Part shown: in pieces, positions 18,175 to 28,006 of the stretch | How the letters are laid out: each line of letters starts with the position of its first letter | Position numbering within the stretch: the stretch's first letter is position 1 | Origin: Oceanobacillus oncorhynchi | GTDB taxonomy: Bacteria > Bacillota > Bacilli > Bacillales > Amphibacillaceae | DNA: 64,000 nt | Assembly (NCBI RefSeq): GCF_000821065.1 | Contig: NZ_CDGG01000001.1 | Coordinates: 3,658,001-3,722,000, forward strand | Direction of reading: 5' to 3' | The notes under the pieces: model-generated | The model's database searches: none | What the model saw: the letters and a program-made list of their open reading frames with translations, nothing else | What the model was told of the DNA's origin: nothing | Translations under genes and position numbers: made by a program

Positions 18175-19247
18175 AGCTTGTTCATCCTCTCTATATATGT
18201 TCTGATATAAGCCTCCACAGAGGAATCATGTAAGTTTGCGACAGTCGGCTCGCCCACTTGGTTCAGTAATACCATCTGAATATGTCCGGAAACGGACTTT
18301 TTATCTGCCTTCATGCTTTTGACGAGCTCGGCGATACGCTTTTCTTCTATGTCGATAACAGGATATTCATTTATTTTCATCCAATGGTGCAGTTCATGAA
18401 AAGGGAGCTCTTCCCCTGACATATCCTCGCTTACATGAAGCGCAAATAGCATTCCATTCGCAACGGCCTCTCCATGAGTTACCGTTCCATACCCCAATCT
18501 AGCTTCTAACGCATGTCCCAATGTATGACCGAGGTTTAAATATTTCCGGACACCAGATTCTCTTTCATCATCTTCTACGATAGCTGCTTTTACTTTTATA
18601 CCAGCCTCTAAATGATTTTCCAGCTGCGCAGTGGTAACCTGCTGTAAAGACAGCGACAATAATTCTTCTGTCAGATGAATATCAGAAATAAATCCTTCTT
18701 TTAAAATTTCAGCATAGCCACTCCGAATTTCACGGTATGGTAAAGATGCCAGTGTTTCTGTGTCATATAAAACAGCTGCCGGAGGATAGAAACAGCCAAT
18801 CAGATTTTTACCGGATTCATGATTGATAGCTACTTTGCCGCCCACACTGCTGTCATGTGCTAAAATAGTCGTCGGCATTTGAATATAATCGATTCCACGC
18901 ATAAAGGTTGCAGCAACAAATCCGCCTAAATCACCTATAACACCGCCGCCCAAAGCAATGATGAGCGATTTACGATCTAAACCGCTCTCGATTGCCTTTG
19001 TCTGCAATTTGTAATATTGATCCATGTTTTTAGAAGCTTCCCCGGCTGGAACAATGTAAGAATAAACGTGTTGTCCCTCCAGGCTGCTTACAACATCCTG
19101 TAAATATTTATCAGCTATTTTATCGTCTGTTATCACCAAAATAGAGCTGTATTCCTTCTTTAACCACTTCTTTACGTGAAACCGTAATCCAGCTTCCATC
19201 ACAATAGGATAGCTACGCTGGCTGGACTGGATTGTTAATTGTTTCAT
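18171..19247 (-). CDS. aroB: 3-dehydroquinate synthase
   Basis: 358 residues. The NAD-binding GGGVIGDLGGFVAATFMRG near 105 and the zinc ligands in GHTLGHALE and HGEAVANGM are intact. It converts DAHP to 3-dehydroquinate. It abuts aroC with no gap and overlaps aroH by 4 bp, typical of a tightly coupled operon. Confidence 0.96.
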   Translation of the reverse strand: MKQLTIQSSQRSYPIVMEAGLRFHVKKWLKKEYSSILVITDDKIADKYLQDVVSSLEGQHVYSYIVPAGEASKNMDQYYKLQTKAIESGLDRKSLIIALGGGVIGDLGGFVAATFMRGIDYIQMPTTILAHDSSVGGKVAINHESGKNLIGCFYPPAAVLYDTETLASLPYREIRSGYAEILKEGFISDIHLTEELLSLSLQQVTTAQLENHLEAGIKVKAAIVEDDERESGVRKYLNLGHTLGHALEARLGYGTVTHGEAVANGMLFALHVSEDMSGEELPFHELHHWMKINEYPVIDIEEKRIAELVKSMKADKKSVSGHIQMVLLNQVGEPTVANLHDSSVEAYIRTYIERMNKL

Positions 19248-20417
19248 TTAGAAGCACCTGATTTCTTCTCTGTACTGATCAATTGCCTGTTTTAATTGCG
19301 GGAATCGGTCACTTGAAAATTGTTCTGTGACGGCTTTTGCAATTTCAAACGCGACAACATGCTCCATCACCACAGAAGCTGCCGGTACTGCACAAGCATC
19401 GGACCTTTCCACTGTTGCTTTAAATGGTTCTTTGGATTCAATATCCACACTTTGTAATGGGCGCTTCATCAATGTAGGTATAGGCTTCATTACCCCGCGA
19501 ACAATGATTGGCATCCCTGTACTCATTCCGCCTTCCAAACCGCCAAGACGATTCGTTGTCCGATGATATCCATCTTCTTCATTCCATGCGATTTCATCAT
19601 GTACTTCGCTGCCGTTTAAGCGGGCTGCTTCAAAACCGATTCCAAATTCCACACCTTTAAAAGCATTAATGCTGACAACACTCGCTGCAATTTTGCTATC
19701 CAGCTTTCGATCATAATGCACATAAGAACCGATTCCGGCAGGCAGGCCCTCTACATAAACCTCACAGATACCGCCGATAGAGTCGCCAACTTTTTTCGCT
19801 TCATCTATTGCATCCATCATTGGCTGTTCCACATTAGAATCTAATACCATTACAGGAGAATCCCCAGAAATTTCAGCGCGTTCTTTCGCTGTTAAATCAT
19901 TTTTTTCTTCTGCCCGAATCCCTGCGATTTCTTTCACATATCCAGTAACATAGATACCCAATTGCTCTAAAAGTGATTTTGCCACTGCACCTGCAGCAAC
20001 TCGAGCGCCCGTTTCTCTTGCAGAAGAGCGTTCTAATACATTACGCATATCACGATGCCCATATTTCAGACCGCCATTTAAATCTGCATGTCCCGGACGA
20101 GGTTTTGTTACGACTCTGCGCAGTTTGGCTCCGTCCTCCAGCGGATCTGCTCCCATAATATCTGTCCAATGCTTAAAATCATCATTATGTATCACCAGTG
20201 ACACAGGAGATCCCAATGTATATCCGTGACGTACTCCGCTTGTAATATCTACCGTATCTTTTTCAATTTGCATTCTCTTGCCTCTGCCATGCCCGCCTTG
20301 TCTTCTGCGCAGGCTCTCATTAATATCTTCTGCCTTTAATTCCATCTGTGAAGGCAGGCCCTCGATAATTGTCGTTAATTGTTTTCCATGTGATTCTCCA
20401 GCTGTTAAGTAGCGCAC
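19248..20417 (-). CDS. aroC: Chorismate synthase
   Basis: 389 residues, FMN-dependent family. GESHG at 8-12, [13 protein letters not shown] near 38-50 and the [18 protein letters not shown] signature near 135 are present. It makes chorismate from EPSP. The start is GTG at 20417 with AAGGAG eight bases upstream. It is the first gene of the aromatic operon; the 188 bp ahead of it is AT-rich and should hold the promoter, but I cannot pick one convincingly. Called aroF in B. subtilis. Confidence 0.95.
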   Translation of the reverse strand: MRYLTAGESHGKQLTTIIEGLPSQMELKAEDINESLRRRQGGHGRGKRMQIEKDTVDITSGVRHGYTLGSPVSLVIHNDDFKHWTDIMGADPLEDGAKLRRVVTKPRPGHADLNGGLKYGHRDMRNVLERSSARETGARVAAGAVAKSLLEQLGIYVTGYVKEIAGIRAEEKNDLTAKERAEISGDSPVMVLDSNVEQPMMDAIDEAKKVGDSIGGICEVYVEGLPAGIGSYVHYDRKLDSKIAASVVSINAFKGVEFGIGFEAARLNGSEVHDEIAWNEEDGYHRTTNRLGGLEGGMSTGMPIIVRGVMKPIPTLMKRPLQSVDIESKEPFKATVERSDACAVPAASVVMEHVVAFEIAKAVTEQFSSDRFPQLKQAIDQYREEIRCF

Positions 20418-20605
20418 TACACATTCTCCTTTATCTTTATAAAGCTATTAAAATAAGATACGTATAAACGTTGTTATTATCCATACATTTTGCAATATGA
20501 ACATGTCATATTTTTTAGATAATATCGAATATACTTTACCCATTTAAATAGTTGAAAGTTTTCTAATTACTATACCATATAAAAGCCCGTTTCGGGTAGT
20601 ATAAA

Positions 20606-21379
20606 TTATTGTTTCCGATAAAAAAAGCTGTCTTCTAAATAAAAACCAAACTGTTCTGCATTAAATATCTGTTCTGTACTGCCGACGAATAAGCAGCCTC
20701 CTTTCGTTAATGCTTTATTAAAATGATGGAATATATTATTTTTTGCTTCATCGGTAAAATAAATCAATACATTTCGACAGACGATAAGATCTACATCTCT
20801 AGGGTAAGTATCTTCTAATAGATTATGGCGTTCAAAACGAATATGCTTTCTTAAAGACGGATCAACTTGAAAAATGGTCCCCTGTGATGTAAAATACTTT
20901 TTCTTCAGAGCAGCCGGGAGTTCTTTTAAAGAACGCTCTTGATAGTTTCCTTGTTTTGCTGCGCTTAAAACAGCCTGATCAAAATCTGTAGCACGAATCT
21001 GGTAACGTAAACCCGGAAAGTATTCTTCCAGCATCATTGCGAGACTATATGGCTCTTCCCCAGTAGAACAGGCAGCGCTCCAAATCGTAATTTTTCTTTT
21101 ATTTTTTGTTAATTCTGGAATAATCTTTTTTTGCAGAACATCCCATCGATTTGGATTCCGGTAAAATTCCGATACGTTTATAGTTAATTTCTCTGTGAAT
21201 TCTTCCAATAACTTGGTATCCTTTTGACAGGCTGAAAAATAATCTATGTAGCTTCTAAAACCATGTTTATCTCTTAAAGTCGTGATTCTTCGTTTCATCT
21301 GCGCTTCTTTATATAAGCTCAAATTCAGTTTAAGTGATTGATGCACCTTCTGCTTCATTAAATCATAATCATCTTTCAT
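20606..21379 (-). CDS. cheR: Chemotaxis protein methyltransferase CheR
   Basis: 257 residues. An N-terminal helical receptor-binding part precedes a SAM-dependent methyltransferase fold with IWSAACSTGEEPYSLAMML near 100 and DLIVCRNVLIYF near 195. It methylates glutamates on chemoreceptors using SAM. It lies between ndk and the aro operon, as in B. subtilis, away from other chemotaxis genes; its presence implies a motile organism. A small CCCG/CGGG hairpin (20585-20597) follows. Confidence 0.94.
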   Translation of the reverse strand: MKDDYDLMKQKVHQSLKLNLSLYKEAQMKRRITTLRDKHGFRSYIDYFSACQKDTKLLEEFTEKLTINVSEFYRNPNRWDVLQKKIIPELTKNKRKITIWSAACSTGEEPYSLAMMLEEYFPGLRYQIRATDFDQAVLSAAKQGNYQERSLKELPAALKKKYFTSQGTIFQVDPSLRKHIRFERHNLLEDTYPRDVDLIVCRNVLIYFTDEAKNNIFHHFNKALTKGGCLFVGSTEQIFNAEQFGFYLEDSFFYRKQ

Positions 21380-21405
21380 TCGTTAACCTCCTCTGCTTGT
21401 ACGCA

Positions 21406-21434
21406 AAAACCCCCGTATATTTAACGGAGGTTTC
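21406..21434 (-). terminator. Intrinsic terminator of ndk
   Basis: On the minus strand ACCTCCGT pairs with ACGGGGGT (one U-G wobble), followed by UUUUU. Confidence 0.75.
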
Positions 21435-21449
21435 GACAACGCTTTCAGT

Positions 21450-21896
21450 TTAATAAATCCACGCATCCTGTTGTTTGTTATAAGAATTCAATTCCTTCTC
21501 GTCAAAAAAGAGGTCAATCTCTCTTGAAGCGCTTTCTAAAGAGTCCGAACCATGAATGATATTCTTGCCAACATTAATGCCGTAGTCGCCCCGGATTGTT
21601 CCCGGGAGTGCTTCTGATGGATTCGTTTTCCCCATCATGGTACGAGCAGAAGCAACGACATTTTCGCCTTCCCATACCATGGCAAAAACTGGTCCGGAAG
21701 TAATGAAATCAACCAGTTCCCCAAAGAATGGGCGCTCCTTATGCTCGCCATAATGTGTTTCAGCTAAATCTGTAGATATTGTCATTAATTTAGCTCCGGC
21801 TAATTTAAACCCCTTTTGTTCAAATCGTGCAACAATATCTCCAATTAAGTTACGCTGCACACCATCTGGTTTTACCATTAAAAAAGTTCTTTCCAT
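21450..21896 (-). CDS. ndk: Nucleoside diphosphate kinase
   Basis: 148 residues from the ATG at 21896 ([12 protein letters not shown]); a GTG nine bases upstream belongs to the ribosome binding site. The catalytic His is in NIIHGSDS near 115. It moves the gamma phosphate between nucleotides via phosphohistidine. Located between hepT and cheR with its own terminator. Confidence 0.96.
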   Translation of the reverse strand: MERTFLMVKPDGVQRNLIGDIVARFEQKGFKLAGAKLMTISTDLAETHYGEHKERPFFGELVDFITSGPVFAMVWEGENVVASARTMMGKTNPSEALPGTIRGDYGINVGKNIIHGSDSLESASREIDLFFDEKELNSYNKQQDAWIY

Positions 21897-21992
21897 TAAA
21901 ATCACCCTGCCCCTATGTAATTATAATAAATGAAAAATGTAGCCTCTAAAATAGTAACAAATTATCAGACAAATAACAATATCTTTATTTAA

Positions 21993-22964
21993 TCAGGAAC
22001 GCCTTTTTCCAATAAAAGTAGCAATATCTTGTAAACTTTTCTTTGCCCTGGACGATTTCAGGCCATCTAAAGATTTCAACGCTTTTTGCAGATAAAGGTC
22101 GCTGACTGCATAACTTCTTTGAATAGCATCTGTATTTTTTAAGCAGGCAATCAGCTTCTGCATTGTTTTTTCATCAATGTCCTGATTGCTGTTGATCAAT
22201 GTCACCAATTGATTTCTTAATTCCTGATCCTCCATTGCATATAGAACAGGGAGCGTGATATTACCCTGTAATAAATCATTTCCTGCCGGTTTCCCAAGTT
22301 CTTTTGCAGTAGATGTAAAATCTAGGATATCGTCAATAATTTGATAAGACATGCCGACATTATAGCCGTAACGATACATTTTATTTGCATCCTGTTCACT
22401 TAACCCGCCGACGAGCGCACCCAGTTTGCAGCTGCACGCTATCAGTAATGCCGTTTTCCGTTTTATCCGGCGCAGATAGTCCCGAAAATTTTGATTCCAT
22501 TGGTATTTAAATTGAATTTGTTCAATTTCCCCAATGGATACTTCAACAAGTGTTTTGGATAATAAAGTATGTATTCTCGGATCATCTATTTTTGTTATTT
22601 CTTCCAGAGCTCTTGCAAGAATGAAATCGCCTGTGTACATTGCAATCCGGTTTCCATATTGAGAAGCAGTTGTCGGTTTCCCGCGACGCAGCTCAGCTTC
22701 ATCAATCACGTCATCATGAACAAGCGTTGCCATATGAATAAGCTCTAGCGTTACAGCAACTTTTTGTATTTTTTCAAAGTCATAATCCCCTATTTGACAT
22801 GAAAGCAAAACAAAAACAGGACGAATGCGTTTCCCTCCTGCTTTCAATAATGCTGTAGAAGCGTCTCGAAGTACGGGATGTTCAGCCTGAATGCTCTTCT
22901 GTAATGTTTTTTCAATAGTGTCCATATCTTTTGTTAAAAATCCATAAATCTTTGGTAGTCTCAT
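21993..22964 (-). CDS. hepT: Heptaprenyl diphosphate synthase, catalytic component II
   Basis: 323 residues from the ATG at 22964 (AAGGTGA upstream). Polyprenyl synthetase fold: GGKRIRPVF near 45, first Asp-rich motif DDVID near 83 and second DDILDF near 210. With HepS it elongates FPP to the heptaprenyl chain of menaquinone-7. It lies 39 bp after menG. The three genes hepS-menG-hepT supply the quinone used by the qcr complex in this window. Confidence 0.94.
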   Translation of the reverse strand: MRLPKIYGFLTKDMDTIEKTLQKSIQAEHPVLRDASTALLKAGGKRIRPVFVLLSCQIGDYDFEKIQKVAVTLELIHMATLVHDDVIDEAELRRGKPTTASQYGNRIAMYTGDFILARALEEITKIDDPRIHTLLSKTLVEVSIGEIEQIQFKYQWNQNFRDYLRRIKRKTALLIACSCKLGALVGGLSEQDANKMYRYGYNVGMSYQIIDDILDFTSTAKELGKPAGNDLLQGNITLPVLYAMEDQELRNQLVTLINSNQDIDEKTMQKLIACLKNTDAIQRSYAVSDLYLQKALKSLDGLKSSRAKKSLQDIATFIGKRRS

Positions 22965-23003
22965 GTACGTCACCTTATTTTACTAGTAAATTCATTCTTT
23001 ATT

Positions 23004-23711
23004 TTAAGATTTATGCCCCATATGCATCGCAGCACCGCCACCGGCATACATTTTGACATCGACATGCTTGAAGCCTGCATCAAAGAACATTTGCTTCAAT
23101 TTGTCCTTCCCTGGAAAATCCTTTGCGGATTCCTGCAGCCAGGAATATTCTTGATAGCTTTTCGCAAATACTTTTCCAAAAAGCGGCATAATAAAACGGA
23201 AATAAAAATAATATAACTGCCTATAGCCAATCAGTGTAGGCTGAGAGGTTTCCAGACAAACCACCATTCCTCCCGGTTTAACCACCCGGTACATTTCTTT
23301 TAAAACCGCCATATAGTCAGGAACATTTCGTAAGCCAAAGCCAATTGTTACGTAATCAAACTGATTGTCATCAAAAGGAAGCTCCATCGCATTGCCATGC
23401 ATCCATTCAATCTCATCCAGCTGTTCCTGCTTTCCTTTTTCTCTGGCAATAGACAGCATGTTCTCACTGAAATCAATCCCTATGACCTTTCCTTCAGCTC
23501 CGACAGCTTTCGCTAAGGAAATAGCCCAGTCTCCTGTACCACAGCATACGTCCAATGCACTGTCTCCCGGCGATACGTGCATTCGTTTCATAACATCTTT
23601 ACGCCATAGCGTATGCTGTTTAAACGAAATTACCGAGTTCATGGAATCGTAGTTTTCATATATTTTCTCAAAGACGTGATGGACACGTTCTTCCTTGGAT
23701 GAAAAACCCAT
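23004..23711 (-). CDS. menG: Demethylmenaquinone methyltransferase
   Basis: 235 residues of the UbiE/MenG class I SAM methyltransferase family. SAM motif [10 protein letters not shown] near 50, GIDFSENML near 78 and [10 protein letters not shown] near 125. It performs the final C-methylation of demethylmenaquinone. It is sandwiched between hepS (18 bp) and hepT (39 bp). Confidence 0.95.
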   Translation of the reverse strand: MGFSSKEERVHHVFEKIYENYDSMNSVISFKQHTLWRKDVMKRMHVSPGDSALDVCCGTGDWAISLAKAVGAEGKVIGIDFSENMLSIAREKGKQEQLDEIEWMHGNAMELPFDDNQFDYVTIGFGLRNVPDYMAVLKEMYRVVKPGGMVVCLETSQPTLIGYRQLYYFYFRFIMPLFGKVFAKSYQEYSWLQESAKDFPGKDKLKQMFFDAGFKHVDVKMYAGGGAAMHMGHKS

Positions 23712-23729
23712 AATTCATTACACTTCCTT

Positions 23730-24497
23730 TTAAAGTCTTGACGTTCTTATTTCTTTCGTTTCCCGGGAATAAATAAATTGCTCCATAAATAAACTAGAGC
23801 TGGATAATTCCGAAACATCACGGTAAACAGCTTTTTCAAAATCCCGAATCAATTTCCCGTCAATCAGCGGAATCGAAGTTGCTTTATTATTACGTGCTTC
23901 CCACTCTTTGCGCAGTAAAGTATATCCGTTATCTGCTTCTTCTGTATCTAAACGGCGATACATCAGCCAGTTTTGAATAATCGATTCTAATTCAGGATCA
24001 TGCAGATATTTAGCAACATGTACCAGCACGGATGCATTTAATTTCATTTTGATATTTAACCAGGTTTCAAGCGGTAATTGTTCTTCATAGTATAAAGTAA
24101 CTTTTAGTTCATTTATTTCACGAATCGCATTCGCGAGTATCTGGATAAACTGAATTTCCCCCGCTTCTGCAAGCAATAAATAATACAGTCCGCTATAATA
24201 ATCTCCTGAGAGGACCTGAAGCTGCTTCTCAATCATTTCATTTTCTGTATCAGCATGTTGTTTGACCGGAACAAAATCATGTGTATCCAGGGCGATTTGA
24301 ACAAGCATGGTTGAAATAATATACTTTTCACGCTGCAAAGGAGTTAATGATTTATGTTGTTCAACAAGAAATAGCAATAAATTCCACTTTTCTTCATCGA
24401 TCACTGGATAACGTATATGCTTATGAATGTAAGAATCATATAATTTATTTTCCAGTATTTTTCTATAACCTCTATCTGTTGTAATAAATGTAGTCAA
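23730..24497 (-). CDS. hepS: Heptaprenyl diphosphate synthase, component I
   Basis: About 255 residues, all-helical (HEPPP_synt_1 family), non-catalytic partner that sets chain length with HepT. Weak sequence motifs; identity rests on position before menG-hepT and on segments such as IRYPVIDEEKWNLLLFL. The start is uncertain: the ribosome binding site GGGTGAT favours TTG at 24497 or GTG at 24500 over 24506. Confidence 0.85.
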   Translation of the reverse strand: MTTFITTDRGYRKILENKLYDSYIHKHIRYPVIDEEKWNLLLFLVEQHKSLTPLQREKYIISTMLVQIALDTHDFVPVKQHADTENEMIEKQLQVLSGDYYSGLYYLLLAEAGEIQFIQILANAIREINELKVTLYYEEQLPLETWLNIKMKLNASVLVHVAKYLHDPELESIIQNWLMYRRLDTEEADNGYTLLRKEWEARNNKATSIPLIDGKLIRDFEKAVYRDVSELSSSSLFMEQFIYSRETKEIRTSRL

Positions 24498-24894
24498 CAC
24501 TATCACCCGGACCCTTTCAGCCTTTCTTTGCTCTAGCTATTATAGCACATTTTAAATGTTATAAAAACGAAAGAACTTATTCTATTATAGGCTTGGTCTT
24601 AGAAAACCTCGCATTCGCTTGTTTTTCAGCGAATCCACAGCCTTCCTTATCCTGTCCTATCGTGCAAAAAAATAAAAACCCCTATTCCAACTGCTTCTGT
24701 CAGAGAAACAATATCCAGAATATTTTTCGGCATCGAAACATCGCCGCTGCTCACAGAAATGAACAAGTCTTTATCTCACATGGACTGGAAAACAAATAAC
24801 CTTCCAGCTGTTTCCTAACTTTCTTCAGGTGGAGTTGTTTTTGAGCGAGGCTATGGATCACTTCGTAAAATACTAATAAGGGGATGTTATTATA
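24498..24894. other. Gap between mtrB and hepS with a possible coding relic
   Basis: No intact gene. On the minus strand, short frames separated by stops (24640-24830) read like interrupted protein, for example SGDVSMPKNILDIVSLTEA and HLKKVRKQLEGYLFSS in another frame. A CTGGAA/TTCCAG hairpin lies at 24783-24808. I do not recognise the source. Confidence 0.35.
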
Positions 24895-25116
24895 TTAATT
24901 TTCTATTTCGCCATGACTTGTTTGAATAAGTGCTTTACCGCGAACTTTAATAGCAGAAGTATGTTCTGTGAATTGAGCAATCATAATTTCGCCTTGGTCC
25001 AGTTTTTCAGAATGATGGAATTTTGTATTGCTTCCACGCGTCAGGCCAATAACATGAACACCGTCTTCTAATGCTTTAATAACGAAATAATCTGCTTTTG
25101 CGTTCTGATCATTCAT
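24895..25116 (-). CDS. mtrB: Tryptophan RNA-binding attenuation protein (TRAP)
   Basis: 73 residues, essentially the full TRAP length. The tryptophan loop [12 protein letters not shown] is near 24-35, and the RNA-contacting basic residues lie in KVRGKALI near 56-63. The 11-mer ring binds spaced GAG/UAG triplets in trp leader RNA when tryptophan is bound. In B. subtilis mtrA (folE) stands directly upstream. Here hbs is the next gene upstream and no mtrA is present; the trp operon is also not in this window. Confidence 0.95.
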   Translation of the reverse strand: MNDQNAKADYFVIKALEDGVHVIGLTRGSNTKFHHSEKLDQGEIMIAQFTEHTSAIKVRGKALIQTSHGEIEN

Positions 25117-25221
25117 ACATTACTCCTCCTTAAATGGAATTCTTTATGTAAAATAAATCTATTTAAATAACATCTTTGCTTTAATAGGCTGTTCAGCCCC
25201 TTGATGCTTTTCTCATGCAGA

Positions 25222-25260
25222 AATAAGGAAAGGGACACGTTTATCAACGTATCCCTCCCT
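25222..25260 (-). terminator. Intrinsic terminator of hbs
   Basis: On the minus strand GGGATACGT pairs with ACGTGTCCC around TGATAA, extended by AAGG/CCTT on the outside. Confidence 0.75.
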
Positions 25261-25291
25261 TTTGTACACTCCTGTCCGGATATGTAAAATA

Positions 25292-25564
25292 TTATTTTAC
25301 ACTATCCTTAAGAGCTTTACCTGGTTTGAAAGCAGGAACTTTGCTTGCAGGAATTTCGATTTCTTCTCCTGTTTGTGGATTGCGTCCTTTACGTGCAGAA
25401 CGTTCACGAACTTCAAAGTTACCAAAACCGATTAGTTGTACTTTTTCACCATTCTTCAGTGAATCCATGACTGCATCAAATACTGCATCCACAGCTTTTG
25501 TTGCATCCTTTTTTGAAAGATCGCTCTTCTCAGCCACAGCATTTACTAAATCTGTTTTATTCAT
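25292..25564 (-). CDS. hbs: HU-family DNA-binding protein HBsu
   Basis: 90 residues from the ATG at 25564 (GGAGGTGA, five-base spacing), typical HU length. [11 protein letters not shown] opens the protein, and the DNA-binding arm region [15 protein letters not shown] with FKPGK is complete. It is a major nucleoid protein that bends DNA. Monocistronic, with its own promoter and terminator. Confidence 0.96.
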   Translation of the reverse strand: MNKTDLVNAVAEKSDLSKKDATKAVDAVFDAVMDSLKNGEKVQLIGFGNFEVRERSARKGRNPQTGEEIEIPASKVPAFKPGKALKDSVK

Positions 25565-25670
25565 GACATTCACCTCCTCCCAGGATGTTCTTTAGACAAA
25601 TAGGCTAGTTAGTCTGCCTATCCCATGGTCTGTTTCATCAAAGTCACCCTAATATGTGATGACAAGGCTT

Positions 25671-25699
25671 ATAATAAACGAGTTTGGAATAAAATTCAA
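25671..25699 (-). promoter_or_regulatory. Putative SigA promoter of hbs
   Basis: On the minus strand TTGAAT (25699-25694), 17 bp spacer, TATTAT (25676-25671), leaving a leader of roughly 100 nt. Confidence 0.55.
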
Positions 25700-25871
25700 C
25701 AAAAACTATCGATTTCTCTAGAATTTATTGAGATTTTACATAAAAATTCCTTTTTCTTAAGAGAAACAGGCTAAACTCTTATGCAACAAGCATTGTCACC
25801 TTTCCATAAATCTATACGGTGTTTTGCAGATTTTTTAGCCGTTCTGACAAAAAAATTATAAAAAAAATAAA
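25700..25871. other. AT-rich spacer between hbs promoter and spoIVA terminator
   Basis: I see no ORF, repeat or fold in this stretch. Confidence 0.5.
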
Positions 25872-25889
25872 CAGCTATCAATTTAGCTG
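25855..25889 (-). terminator. Intrinsic terminator of spoIVA
   Basis: CAGCTA/TAGCTG (25872-25877 and 25884-25889) with loop AATTGA on the minus strand, then a U-rich tail of about 12 bases. Confidence 0.75.
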
Positions 25890-25908
25890 CTTATCGAGAA
25901 GTGTTTTT

Positions 25909-27387
25909 TTATAAAATAATAGCGATTAAACCGCCTGACCCTTCGTTAATAATTCTCTCTAGGGTATCTTTTAATTTATATCTTGCATTCTCCGGCATTA
26001 ACGAGATTTTAGCTTGAATACCTTCTCTGACAATCGAACTGAGCGATCTGCCAAAAATATCTGATTCCCAGATAGACAGCGGATCTTCTTCAAAATCCTG
26101 CATCAGATAACGGACCAGCTCTTCACTTTGTTTTTCGGTTCCGATAATAGGAGAGAATTCAGATTCTACTTCGACCCGAATCATATGAATAGACGGGGCA
26201 ACAGCTTTCAGACGGACACCGAACCTGGAGCCCTGACGGATGATTTCCGGTTCATCCAGCTGCATATCCTCTAAACTGGGAGCAGCAATACCATAGCCGG
26301 TTTGTTTTACCATTTGCAGAGCACCTGAAACTTGATCATACTCTCTTTTCGCATAGGCAAAATCCTGCATTAGCTCTAATAAATGGTCTTTACCTCGAAT
26401 CTCCTCCCCGACAATCTCCTTCAGAACATGGTCATATAACTGATCAGGGGCATGCAAGTCGATTTCGGCAATACCCTCGCCCATCTCCATCCCTGCTAAA
26501 TTGGCACCTTCAATATGTTCATAATCTCTGAAATGGCCAACGATATGGTCGACATCACGCAAGCGTTTTATATCCTTTACGGTATCTTGAATGGCCTCCT
26601 GATAATTTTGACGAAGCCAGTGATCTTCTTTTAAAACCATTACCCAGCTAGGCAGGTTTACATTTACCTCAAGTACCGGAAATTCGAATAATGCTTCACG
26701 CAGTACACTATAGACATCATGTTCTGTCATTGTTTCTACGCTCATCGCTAATACCGGAATATCATGCTGCTCCGTCAGCTCTTCCCGAAGCAAAGTTGTT
26801 TTTTGACTGTGCGGTTCTGTAGAATTGATTACCATAATAAATGGCTTGCCAACCTCTTTTAACTCTTCAATCACTCTTGTCTCAGCTTCAATATAGTCTT
26901 CTCTATCTATTTCACCGATAGTACCGTCTGTTGTCACGACAACGCCAATGGTAGAATGCTCCTGAATTACTTTACGGGTTCCTATTTCTGCTGCATCATG
27001 AAACGGGATAGGGTCCTCGTACCACGGTGTATGAATCATACGCGGGCCATTTTCGTCCTCAAACCCTTTCGCCCCTTCTACAGCGTATCCAACACAATCA
27101 ACAAGACGGACATTTACATCTAATCCATCTTCCACATTTACTTGAACAGCCTGATTCGGAACAAACTTTGGTTCTGTTGTCATAATGGTTTTTCCTGCTG
27201 CGCTCTGCGGTAATTCATCATGTGCTCTTGCTCTTTCACTTTCACTTTCAATATTAGGAAGTACAACCAACTCCATGAATTTCTTAATAAAGGTGGACTT
27301 TCCCGTACGGACTGCTCCGACGATTCCAAGATATATGTCGCCATTTGTACGTTTCGATATATCCTTAAAAATATCTGTTTTTTCCAA
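25909..27387 (-). CDS. spoIVA: Stage IV sporulation protein A, spore coat ATPase
   Basis: 492 residues, the same as B. subtilis SpoIVA, when started at the TTG at 27387, which has GGGAGGGGATC just upstream. An upstream ATG frame adds 13 unsupported residues. Walker A GAVRTGKST is near residue 22, and the C-terminus ends in GGLIAIIL, the hydrophobic tail that SpoVM recruits. It polymerises with ATP on the forespore surface as the coat basement layer. Flanked upstream by a large repeat and a SigE-like promoter. Confidence 0.97.
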   Translation of the reverse strand: MEKTDIFKDISKRTNGDIYLGIVGAVRTGKSTFIKKFMELVVLPNIESESERARAHDELPQSAAGKTIMTTEPKFVPNQAVQVNVEDGLDVNVRLVDCVGYAVEGAKGFEDENGPRMIHTPWYEDPIPFHDAAEIGTRKVIQEHSTIGVVVTTDGTIGEIDREDYIEAETRVIEELKEVGKPFIMVINSTEPHSQKTTLLREELTEQHDIPVLAMSVETMTEHDVYSVLREALFEFPVLEVNVNLPSWVMVLKEDHWLRQNYQEAIQDTVKDIKRLRDVDHIVGHFRDYEHIEGANLAGMEMGEGIAEIDLHAPDQLYDHVLKEIVGEEIRGKDHLLELMQDFAYAKREYDQVSGALQMVKQTGYGIAAPSLEDMQLDEPEIIRQGSRFGVRLKAVAPSIHMIRVEVESEFSPIIGTEKQSEELVRYLMQDFEEDPLSIWESDIFGRSLSSIVREGIQAKISLMPENARYKLKDTLERIINEGSGGLIAIIL

Positions 27388-27447
27388 AAGATCCCCTCCC
27401 GATCTCCGTACTTTGATATACATCACCCGTAATAGTTGGACACTAAC

Positions 27448-27478
27448 AGTCTATGACGTTGTCCTATTAGATTATGAC
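27448..27478 (-). promoter_or_regulatory. Putative SigE promoter of spoIVA
   Basis: On the minus strand GTCATAAT (from 27478/27477) and CATAGACT (27455-27448) are 14-15 bp apart, close to the SigE pattern ATA/CATACAMT. It lies 60 bp before the TTG start, in line with mother-cell expression known for this gene. Confidence 0.5.
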
Positions 27479-27711
27479 TAAGTTTTACACATTTTTATCA
27501 CACGTCCATCAGACGTCATATTTGACTTTAAAAGGTCCTCTAAGCAAGCTACAAATAAAACACAGGTGTTTATAAACAAACTTTATATCTCATGTATATG
27601 CAGCATGAATCTATTTATTCTGTTTTGTTTGAAGACGACAAAGAAAACCAAGAATATTGGTTGGTCTTTAAATCACCGGTGTCCTCGCCGAAGCGATGTC
27701 CGCTGCGACGG

Positions 27712-27744
27712 TTTTCGATGGGGCGAGTAATCGCAGTCCCAGGA
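27712..27744 (+). repeat. Short GNRA-hairpin module (A1)
   Basis: GATGGGGCGAGTAATCGC plus AGTCCCAGG. It lies between GCGAC (27705-27709) and GTCGC (27746-27750), at a place where repeat copy B has no module. Confidence 0.8.
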
Positions 27745-27947
27745 AGTCGCTTTTCGCGGGCAACGTTCAGCCTCCTCGGAAGAAAACCGCTTCCTGCGGG
27801 GTCTTCACCTGTTGCTTTTCCCGCAGGAGTCGACTTCCCTCCGCTCCCATCTTTGAAGAAATATGTTTTATTTGCTTTCTTTCAAAGAAATGAAGCTGAT
27901 TCTAGCGGTGGAAAAACACGGAGACTCCTATGGGAAAGCGCAATGGT

Positions 27948-27970
27948 CTTCGGTGGGGCAAGTAATCGCA
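27948..27970 (+). repeat. Short GNRA-hairpin module, degenerate (A2)
   Basis: TTCGGTGGGGCAAGTAATCGCA without the closing CCCAG arm. Confidence 0.6.
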
Positions 27971-27976
27971 AAAGCT

Positions 27977-28006
27977 CTTCGATGGGACGAGTAATCGCAG
28001 TCCCAG
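27977..28006 (+). repeat. Short GNRA-hairpin module (A3)
   Basis: TTCGATGGGACGAGTAATCGC plus AGTCCCAG. TGGGAC and GTCCCA pair perfectly here. This copy aligns with the single module of repeat copy B. Confidence 0.8.
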
